DNA of 64,000 nucleotides, from NCBI RefSeq assembly GCF_000349945.1, contig NC_020516.1:2046001-2110000 (forward strand). The letters run 5' to 3'. Positions within the stretch are counted from its first letter, which is position 1, and the number at the start of each line of letters is the position of its first letter. Position numbers and translations under genes: made by a program. The stretch is from Azoarcus sp. KH32C (GTDB taxonomy: Bacteria; Pseudomonadota; Gammaproteobacteria; Burkholderiales; Rhodocyclaceae). Under the pieces are notes generated by a model. That model was given only the letters and a program-made list of their open reading frames with translations, made no database searches and had not been told where the DNA came from. Of this stretch, positions 50,482-56,897 are shown piece by piece.

Positions 50482-52233
50482 ATGAACCAAACCGTTCTTC
50501 ACGCGGGTACGCCGATCAAGATCGCCATCCTCGCCATGGGTGGCCAGGGCGGCGGGGTGCTGGCCGACTGGATTATAGAAATGGCGGAGCATGGCGGCTG
50601 GTGGGCGCAGACTACCTCGGTGCCGGGGGTGGCCCAGCGCACCGGGGCGACGATCTACTATCTGGAACTTTTGCCCGAGTCGGCCGCCGCGGCCGCCGGC
50701 AGGCCGCCCGTCCTGGCGATGATGCCGACGCCGGGCGACATCGACCTGGTAGTGGCCGCCGAACTGATGGAAGCCGGCCGCGCGATGCAGCGGGGGCTGG
50801 TGACGCCCGAGCGCAGTACGCTAATCACCTCGACCCATCGCAGCTACTCAGTCACCGAGAAGGCCGCGCTCGGCAATGGCATCGGCGACCCGAACAAGGT
50901 GCTCGATGCCGGCCGCGAGGCCGCCAGACGGATGATCGCCATCGACCTGCAGGCGCTCGCCGAGCAGGCAGGCAGCGTGATCTCGGCGAGTCTCTTCGGC
51001 GCGATCGCCGGTTCGGGCGCGCTGCCCTTCGGTCGCGAAGCCTTCGAGTCCACGATCCGCGCCAGCGGCAAGGGCGTCGAGCCCAGCTTGCGCGCTTTCG
51101 CCCTCGGCTTCGATGCCGCCGCCCAGGCGCCGGCCACGCCTGCGGCGATCGATACGCGTCACCCGGCTGTGACGGTGCCCGAGCGCGCCGAGCATCCCGA
51201 CGTGCAGCGGCTGCTCAGGAAGATCAAGACGGAATTCCCGCCGGTGGCTCATGGCATGCTGGTCGCGGGCGTGCGGCGGCTGATCGACTACCAGGACGTC
51301 GCCTATGCAGGCGAGTACCTGCAGACATGCGCCGAGATTCGCGTCCTCGACGAACGCCATGGCGGCACGATGAAGGGCTGGGCGCTGACCCAAGCCGCGG
51401 CGCACCGCCTGGCGGTGGCGATGAGCTACGACGACGTGATTCGAGTCGCCGATCTCAAGACCCGCGGCAGTCGCTTCGAGCGGGTGCGGAACGAGGTCGG
51501 CGCCAAGGCGGACCAGCTCGTCTATACGACCGAGTTCATGCACCCGCGGCTGGAGGAGATCTGTGGCACGCTGCCGGCCGGCCTCGGCCGCTGGCTTGAG
51601 AATTCGAAGGGCATCGGCGCCTTCGTCAAGCGCAAGATGGAGCACGGGCGCCGGGTGCAGACCGGTACGCTGACGTGGTTCCTGGCGCTCCACCTTGTGG
51701 CAGGGATGCGTCGTTTCCGCCGCGGTCTGCTGCGTCACCGGATCGAGACCGCGCAGCAGCGCGAGTGGCTTAACCGGGTGGTGCGGCTTGTGGCTCATGG
51801 GGCAAATGAGGGCGATTACGAGCTCGCAGTCGAAGTGCTGCATTGCCGTCGCATCGTCAAGGGCTACAGCGGCACCCACGACCGCGGCGACAAGCGTTTT
51901 GCCGTGCTGATGAAGGCCGCTGACAAGCTCGCCGGCCGTCCGGGGGCCGCCATGACGCTGCACGGACTGCTCGAGGCCGCGATGGCCGATGAGGCCGGGA
52001 AACGCCTGGACGAGGAGCTTGCACGCTGCATCCAGGCGTCGCGTTCCGAAGGGGCGATTCCAGATCTTGCTCGGGCCGCGGATCGCTCCGCCTCGCCATC
52101 TGTTGGACCCGGGCCGTGGACGATCGGGAGGGTAGATCTCTCCGACCCATTGAGGCCCCCCGCGATCGTGGGTGAGAGAAGCCGGTCGCCGACTTCGGCC
52201 TTAATGCGAGAGCGAGGCGACCTTATCGGTTGA
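50482..52233 (+). CDS. 2-oxoacid oxidoreductase, IorB-type beta subunit with long C-terminal domain
   Basis: The first 200 or so residues are the gamma/beta domain of 2-oxoacid oxidoreductases (ILAMGGQGGGVLADWIIEMA at about 17-36, SVPGVAQRTGATIYYLE at about 46-62). The remaining 380 residues match the large C-terminal domain (DUF6537 type) found on bacterial IorB-like proteins, with ADQLVYTTEFMHPRLEE and DLKTRGSRF. Archaeal IorB is only about 200 residues, so the C-terminal domain is a bacterial addition of unknown role. I chose the ATG at 50482; a GTG at 50464 overlaps iorA. The last 40 residues are low complexity and may be non-conserved. It is the last gene of the operon. Confidence 0.85.
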   Translation: MNQTVLHAGTPIKIAILAMGGQGGGVLADWIIEMAEHGGWWAQTTSVPGVAQRTGATIYYLELLPESAAAAAGRPPVLAMMPTPGDIDLVVAAELMEAGRAMQRGLVTPERSTLITSTHRSYSVTEKAALGNGIGDPNKVLDAGREAARRMIAIDLQALAEQAGSVISASLFGAIAGSGALPFGREAFESTIRASGKGVEPSLRAFALGFDAAAQAPATPAAIDTRHPAVTVPERAEHPDVQRLLRKIKTEFPPVAHGMLVAGVRRLIDYQDVAYAGEYLQTCAEIRVLDERHGGTMKGWALTQAAAHRLAVAMSYDDVIRVADLKTRGSRFERVRNEVGAKADQLVYTTEFMHPRLEEICGTLPAGLGRWLENSKGIGAFVKRKMEHGRRVQTGTLTWFLALHLVAGMRRFRRGLLRHRIETAQQREWLNRVVRLVAHGANEGDYELAVEVLHCRRIVKGYSGTHDRGDKRFAVLMKAADKLAGRPGAAMTLHGLLEAAMADEAGKRLDEELARCIQASRSEGAIPDLARAADRSASPSVGPGPWTIGRVDLSDPLRPPAIVGERSRSPTSALMRERGDLIG

Positions 52234-52598
52234 CGCGAGAAGCTGTCTTCGAGCCTGGGAAGGATAATGACAGCAACGGGAAAAGTTGATACGGGAGGGA
52301 TAATGTCGAATTCACACCAACCTGTCACTTGATTGATTCATTTTTAATCACTAAGATTAAAATCGAATCGCGACGAGAAGTGAGCCTTTGAAGAGCGGTC
52401 GCTACCGCCGACCCGCAAAAACATCGTCATGGGTGCGGTCGGTGTGGTGTTCTGGCGTATCGTGCGGCCGCAGCTCGTCGTGGCTGGGGACACAACCGAC
52501 GCCGTGACGGCGGCGGGGCATCCTCCCCGAGCCGGATAACCAGGGTGCTGGCTCCGGCAAGTTCCGATCGTGTATTCCGCAGGCGCAGGAGAGTTCAA
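52234..52598. other. Gene-poor stretch between the indole-type operon and the toxin-antitoxin pair
   Basis: No convincing gene is seen. TTTTTAATCACTAAGATTAAAA (52342-52363) is a short AT-rich imperfect hairpin that could end the operon or provide a promoter. A short frame 52429-52539 (37 codons, MGAVGVVFWRIVRP...) looks protein-like and may be a remnant, but no family is recognised. Confidence 0.4.
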
Positions 52599-52868
52599 AT
52601 GGCACAGACCGAAACCAAAGTGCTGACCGCACATGTCCCCCTTCCGTTGGCGGAAAAAGTCGATCAGATGGCTGCCCGACTTGAACGATCGCGGGGCTGG
52701 ATCATGAAGCAGGCGCTGTCGGCCTGGATCGACCAGGAGGAAGAGCGCAGCCGCCTGACCCGCGAGGCGCTTGCCGACGTGGACGCCGGTCGGGTCATCG
52801 ACCATCAGGCCGTGCAGGCCTGGGCCGACAGTCTCGGTACCGACACGCCATTGCCGGTGCCGCGCTGA
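52599..52868 (+). CDS. Ribbon-helix-helix antitoxin (CopG/ParD-like)
   Basis: The 89-residue product begins with a ribbon-helix-helix DNA-binding domain (KVLTAHVPLPLAEKVDQMAA, then RSRGWIMKQALSAWIDQ) and continues into an acidic, probably disordered tail (LADVDAGRVIDHQAVQAW) that would wrap the toxin. The ATG at 52599 follows AGGAGAG; a longer frame to 52545 lacks family similarity. The stop overlaps the toxin ATG (TGATG), the classic type II arrangement. RHH antitoxins usually repress their own operon. Confidence 0.88.
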   Translation: MAQTETKVLTAHVPLPLAEKVDQMAARLERSRGWIMKQALSAWIDQEEERSRLTREALADVDAGRVIDHQAVQAWADSLGTDTPLPVPR

Positions 52869-53143
52869 TGGAGCTGAAGTGGACCGGCAAGGCGCTCTCC
52901 GACTTGGCTCGTCTGTACGAATTTCTCGCCCCGGTGAATAAGCCTGCCGCTGCACGTACGATACAGGCGCTCACGGCTGCGCCGTCAAGTTTGCTGGTGA
53001 ACCCGCGCATCGGCGAACGGCTCGATGAATTCGAGCCGCGCGAGGTGCGGCGGATTCTCGTGGGGCATTACGAGATGCGCTACGAGATTCAGGAATCGAC
53101 GATCTACATGCTGAGGCTGTGGCACACCCGAGAGGATCGCTGA
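52868..53143 (+). CDS. ParE/RelE family toxin
   Basis: The 91-residue product has the ParE/RelE fold pattern: LKWTGKALSDLARLYEFLAP (helical start), RIGERLDEFEPREVRRILVGHYEMRYEI and the C-terminal LRLWHTREDR, where Arg and His residues are expected for toxicity. ParE members poison gyrase; RelE members cut mRNA on the ribosome; sequence alone does not separate them with certainty, but the C-terminal form is ParE-like. It overlaps the antitoxin by one base and lies 88 bp inside the right end of the island, a typical place for a stabilisation module. Confidence 0.88.
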   Translation: MELKWTGKALSDLARLYEFLAPVNKPAAARTIQALTAAPSSLLVNPRIGERLDEFEPREVRRILVGHYEMRYEIQESTIYMLRLWHTREDR

Positions 53144-53320
53144 CAAGGCCTTGGCGCCAACCTATTACGATTTTGTCCGCAAGATCCGCCCTTCGTGATC
53201 GAGCGGTAGGTTTTGGCAGCGCGTGTTAATAGAGTGGGAGTGACTGATACAGAAAAAGATTTTAAAAATCAATCATATAGGTGATTATCGTTGATGGTGC
53301 GGAACGGATTATCAACGAGC

Positions 53321-53349
53321 AGAAGCCCCGGTAAACGCTGGGGTTTTTT
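53321..53349 (+). terminator. Terminator-like hairpin inside the right repeat
   Basis: AGAAGCCCC pairs with GGGGTTTTT (with G-T pairs), followed by TTTTTT. The left copy has the equivalent stem at 21483-21510 with a poorer T-run. In the left copy it would terminate transcription leaving guaA. Confidence 0.6.
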
Positions 53350-53392
53350 GCTTTTTGGGCCCTGGCAATCGTCGAGGCGAACCGACTCGATC

Positions 53393-53549
53393 TGACGGTA
53401 TTTTTGACGGTATACGCCGCGAATTGTCTGGGGATTGTCGGTTTACCGTCAAAACATATTTGACATATTTGACGGTAAACTGCGGCGCAGTCCCAAGCCC
53501 TGCAAGGGTTTTCGGAAGATTGCCAGCAGAGGCGATCTGACGGTAAACC
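53393..53549. other. Array of five TTGACGGTAWAC motifs, right copy
   Basis: Motifs: TGACGGTA at 53393, TTGACGGTATAC at 53404, the inverse GTTTACCGTCA at 53441, TTGACGGTAAAC at 53469 and TGACGGTAAACC at 53538. Spacing and orientation match the left array. Conservation of the motifs against a background of substitutions suggests they are binding sites. Confidence 0.6.
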
Positions 53550-53550
53550 A

Positions 53551-54255
53551 GATCCCTGACCGGCGGCGATTCATGATGGCCGCCTACGGTGGTCGCCTCG
53601 AATTCTGCGCCCGCAGAGGAGGTTCTCGATCGGTCGTTTCTTGGCTGGGTGAGAACGTGTTGAAGGGTCCAAGGCCGACGTTGATTTGGACATCGTCCCC
53701 GTAAGCAGCTGTTCGCCCGTGAGCGCCCCGTCTTCGCGGACGAAGGGTGGCTTCGTGATGACTCCGGCCGTCGGACGCCGGCTTGGCAAGGTCAGGGCCC
53801 GGCCACAAGCGGAAATCCACCTCGGCCCGATTGCAGTCATTGAAAGGGCGGCTGCACTCCGAAAACTGCCGTAAGGGCAATTCACACAACTCGGCCATTT
53901 GCTGTCGTTCTGCAATTGGCCGAAATATGTCTGCTACCCGTTCCACTCCTGACATTGGTGGCCCTAGAAGCGATGAAACAAGCTTCCGCGGTGTCGCCCG
54001 TCCGCATAGGTGCGCTTACGTTCGACGCTTGCGTTGCCGGCGGCGGTGACGACTTCGCGGGCCGCCAGCTCGTCGCTGTGCTTATTGCGACGCCGTTGTC
54101 ACGGTCAACCATATGAAGCGCCTCCGGGCGCGTCCTTTCCCGCCTCTAACCCTGCCGTCGCCGATCTCGTCTTGCGCGGCATACTGAAGCGCACCGGTGC
54201 GGCAGCGCAATCGTCCACAGATAGGCTGTAGTTAGCGGCATGCGTAAAGCGCTCC
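53551..54255. other. Gene-poor junction to the right of the island
   Basis: Several overlapping frames of 60-120 codons are open on both strands (for example 53584-53955 leftward and 53686-53874 rightward), but none has a recognisable domain, good start signal or clear coding character. The stretch may be the decayed end of a second integrated element, where an integrase gene would once have been. No tRNA or insertion-sequence ends were seen. Confidence 0.5.
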
Positions 54256-54277
54256 AAAAAAAAGGCCCCGAGGGGCC
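54256..54277 (-). terminator. Intrinsic terminator of the leftward operon ending with the aldehyde dehydrogenase
   Basis: The stem GGCCCC / GGGGCC (54264-54269 and 54272-54277) is followed, reading leftward, by eight T residues (complement of 54256-54263). It lies 58 bp after the aldehyde dehydrogenase stop. Confidence 0.8.
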
Positions 54278-54335
54278 AAGGAGACACTTCAGGAGCAGGA
54301 GGAGAGGGAAGTGCCGCCGGTGAAGCCGCGCGCAA

Positions 54336-55760
54336 TCACTGCTTCATGATCTTCAGTGTCTGGATCGACGTGTACTCCTCGAGCCCGTAGCGGCCGAACT
54401 CGACACCGAGCCCCGATTGTTTGACGCCTCCGAAAGGGGCGTCAGGCTGGATCGCGGCATGTTCATTCACCCACGCCGTGCCACATTCGAGTTGCAGCGC
54501 GAGTGCCGCGGCCTTCGCGCGGTCGTTCGACCAGATCGAACCGCCCAGCCCGTTCTCGTTGGCGTTCGCGCGCGCGATGACTTCGTCGATGTCGGAGTAA
54601 CGAATCACCGGCAGCACCGGTCCGAACTGTTCCTCGTCGACGACGCGCATGCCGTCCTTCGCGTCCGCAATCACGGTAGGCTCGTAGAAGTAGCCGCTGC
54701 CCGCGCGAGCTTTGCCGCCCGAGAGGATGCGGGCACCGTTGGCGCGGGCGTCTTCGACCAGTTCGTGCACAAAATCGAGTTGGCCTTTGTTCTGCACCGG
54801 ACCGAGCTCGGTGCCGTCGACGAGGCCGTCGCCGACGACCGTATCGCGCGCGATGCGGGCGAGTTCGTTAACGAGTTCCTCGTAAACAGCATCATGGACG
54901 TACAAACGCTTGAGGCAGGCGCAGGTCTGGCCGTTATTGTGGAAGCCGACGCTGAAGAGCTTGGACGCGACCGCCTTCGGGTCGACATCCGGAAGGACGA
55001 TACCTGCGTCATTGCCGCCAAGCTCGAGCGTAAGCCGCTTCAGATTGCCAGCGGCGTTCTGCATGATGTTGCGGCCCGTCGGCGTCGAGCCGGTGAAGAC
55101 GATCTTGTTGATGTCCGGGTGCTTCGCGATCGCAGAGCCGACGCCGCTCTCGCCGGTGACAATGTTCAGCACGCCGGGAGGCAGGATGCGGTTCGCGAGT
55201 TCGACAAAGCGGATCGTTGCCGTCGGCGTCAGCCCGGACGGTTTCATCACAACTGTATTGCCCGCACGCAGCGCCGGAATCACGTGCCAGATGGCGATCA
55301 TCAGCGGCCAGTTCCACGGTGTGATCGACGCCACGACACCCAGAGGCTTGCGGTGCACTTCGACGCGCGCCTCATCATTGTCCTGGATCACCTCGATCGG
55401 CAGCTCGAGATCGGCCGTGACATGCGTCCAAGCCACTGACCCGCCCACTTCCATGCCCGAGCCGACACCGTTCAGCCCCCCCAACGGCTTGCCGCTTTCC
55501 TTGGTGACAAGTTCCATCAGGTTCGCCATGTCCTCCTCGATGGCGACGCCCAAGGCGTGCAGCAGATCCTTGCGCCGCGCATCCGGTGTGCGGCTCCAGT
55601 CATGAAAGGCCGCACGCGCCGCAGCAACGGCCTCGTCGACATGCGCGGCGGTTCCAGCTTGAACGCGCGCGAAGGCCTCGCCCGTTGCGGGATTAATGAC
55701 TTCAAAGGTGCTACCGGCCTTTACTGGCCGACCGTTGATGATCATGTCGAAAACTTGCAT
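54336..55760 (-). CDS. NAD(P)-dependent aldehyde dehydrogenase
   Basis: The 474-residue product is a standard aldehyde dehydrogenase. The cofactor region ITPWNWPLMIAIWH (about 146-159), the FTGSTPTGRNIM segment, the general base Glu in LELGGND (about 245) and the nucleophile Cys in NNGQTCACLKRL (about 280) are all present. PFGGVKQSGLGVEFG closes the C-terminus. It oxidises an aldehyde to the acid; the substrate is not determined by sequence. It is the last gene of the leftward operon that also holds an amine oxidase, so it may process the aldehyde released by oxidative deamination. It lies 146 bp from the YCF48-like gene, so a separate promoter is possible. Confidence 0.92.
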   Translation of the reverse strand: MQVFDMIINGRPVKAGSTFEVINPATGEAFARVQAGTAAHVDEAVAAARAAFHDWSRTPDARRKDLLHALGVAIEEDMANLMELVTKESGKPLGGLNGVGSGMEVGGSVAWTHVTADLELPIEVIQDNDEARVEVHRKPLGVVASITPWNWPLMIAIWHVIPALRAGNTVVMKPSGLTPTATIRFVELANRILPPGVLNIVTGESGVGSAIAKHPDINKIVFTGSTPTGRNIMQNAAGNLKRLTLELGGNDAGIVLPDVDPKAVASKLFSVGFHNNGQTCACLKRLYVHDAVYEELVNELARIARDTVVGDGLVDGTELGPVQNKGQLDFVHELVEDARANGARILSGGKARAGSGYFYEPTVIADAKDGMRVVDEEQFGPVLPVIRYSDIDEVIARANANENGLGGSIWSNDRAKAAALALQLECGTAWVNEHAAIQPDAPFGGVKQSGLGVEFGRYGLEEYTSIQTLKIMKQ

Positions 55761-55906
55761 GGGGTTTCCTCTTTTCGATTAGTTAACGTTAGTTTGCGTG
55801 CCTGGTAAGGCCTAACTCGTTGGACGAAGGAAAAACAAGGCTACGCGGGGCAGACTTCCCGCCCGTCAGCCGAAGACGGCAGCCCCTTGAACGGTTCTCT
55901 CACCCC

Positions 55907-56887
55907 TCATTCCGTTGGCACGACGCCGGCGCGCGAAAACAGCACTACCTGCGACGAACCTGCGCCGACAGCCGCCGTGAGCGACAAGCGGTCGGGACGC
56001 TGGTGCACCTCGAAACTGGAACCGGCATCCCGGCTTTCGAGCGTCAAGCCGTCGAGCCCGACTGCAAGCACCCGGTCCACGAGCGGGACGACTCCGGTGA
56101 TCGAACTCTGCGTGCCGGTGACGACCTTGTGCCAGGTCTCTCCTCCATCGCTGCTGCGATACAGGCTGCCGCGCAGGCCCGCGACCAGCAGCGTGCCGTC
56201 AGCGAGTGCCGTACCGCTCCAGAAGGAGCCACGGTAACCGGTCGGCCGGTAGGCCCAAGTCTGGCCACGGTCTGCAGAGTGCAGTACCGTGCCGCGCTCG
56301 CCGACGACGAAGAGGTCGCCCCGTCGGTCCGCAAAGACGTGCATCAGGTTGCGATCGGCACGCGTGTCGTTGGGCGGGGCCGGCAGACTGACCTTGTCCC
56401 AGGTCTTGCCGCCATCAGTCGTCGTGAGCAGCAGCGACCAAAGTCCAACCGCCGTGCCATGCTGCGCGTCGGTGAAATGCACCGAGAAGAGCGGCCGGTC
56501 CTCGGAGGTTTCCATGCGTTGGCTCGTCCAGGTCTCGCCGCCGTCCTCGGTATGCAGGATGACGCCCCAGTGCCCGACTGCCCAGCCGTTGCGTTCGTCG
56601 GCGAACGACACGCCGGTCAGCGTCGCATTGACCGGTACTTTGGACGCCTGCCGCCAACTGCCACCCCGGTCATCCGACAGCAGCACGACACCCCTATCCC
56701 CCACTGCGACAAGCCGCTGCCCTGCCTGCGTTGCCGCGAGAATCATCGACCGGCTCGCCGACGCCGACCGTTCTGCAGCGCGCGGCACGACCCCGGCGCC
56801 TTCACCTGCAAGCGCGGGCGTCGCCGTCGACAGTGCCGCGATGATCGCTACCGACATGCCGAGCATCATTCGATATTTCTTCATCAT
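55907..56887 (-). CDS. YCF48/BNR-repeat periplasmic protein
   Basis: The 326-residue product begins with a signal peptide (cleavage after ATPALA near residue 27) and then holds repeated BNR/YCF48 units with the pattern T-DGG-TW (SDDRGGSWRQ, TEDGGETWTS, TTDGGKTWDK, SADRGQTWAY, SSDGGETWHK), a beta-propeller. Cyanobacterial YCF48 helps assemble photosystem II, but proteobacterial members of this kind occur next to RND/MMPL transporters with DUF1302 and DUF1329 partners and have no proven role. I chose the ATG at 56887 (MMKKYRMMLGMS), 10 bp after the RND gene stop. Confidence 0.85.
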   Translation of the reverse strand: MMKKYRMMLGMSVAIIAALSTATPALAGEGAGVVPRAAERSASASRSMILAATQAGQRLVAVGDRGVVLLSDDRGGSWRQASKVPVNATLTGVSFADERNGWAVGHWGVILHTEDGGETWTSQRMETSEDRPLFSVHFTDAQHGTAVGLWSLLLTTTDGGKTWDKVSLPAPPNDTRADRNLMHVFADRRGDLFVVGERGTVLHSADRGQTWAYRPTGYRGSFWSGTALADGTLLVAGLRGSLYRSSDGGETWHKVVTGTQSSITGVVPLVDRVLAVGLDGLTLESRDAGSSFEVHQRPDRLSLTAAVGAGSSQVVLFSRAGVVPTE

Positions 56888-56897
56888 GAATCTCCGC

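Larger units (their letters stand above)
53232..53550 (+). repeat. Right copy of the long direct repeat (att-like, guaA end duplicated)
   Basis: GAGTGGGAGTGAC (53232-53244), identical to the end of guaA, opens the copy, though no guaA coding sequence precedes it. AAAAATCAAT, the hairpin region CGTTGAT...ATCAACG (53289-53317), the stem AGAAGCCCC / GGGGTTTTTT (53321-53349) and five TTGACGGTA-type motifs follow in the same order as in the left copy. Sequence identity to 21394-21711 is high by eye but with many substitutions. Similarity ends near 53550. Confidence 0.85.

Noticed and set aside
53584..53955. Overlapping leftward frames of 114-123 codons right of the island
   Set aside because: Two frames overlap on the same strand, neither has a domain or a convincing start; coding cannot be supported.
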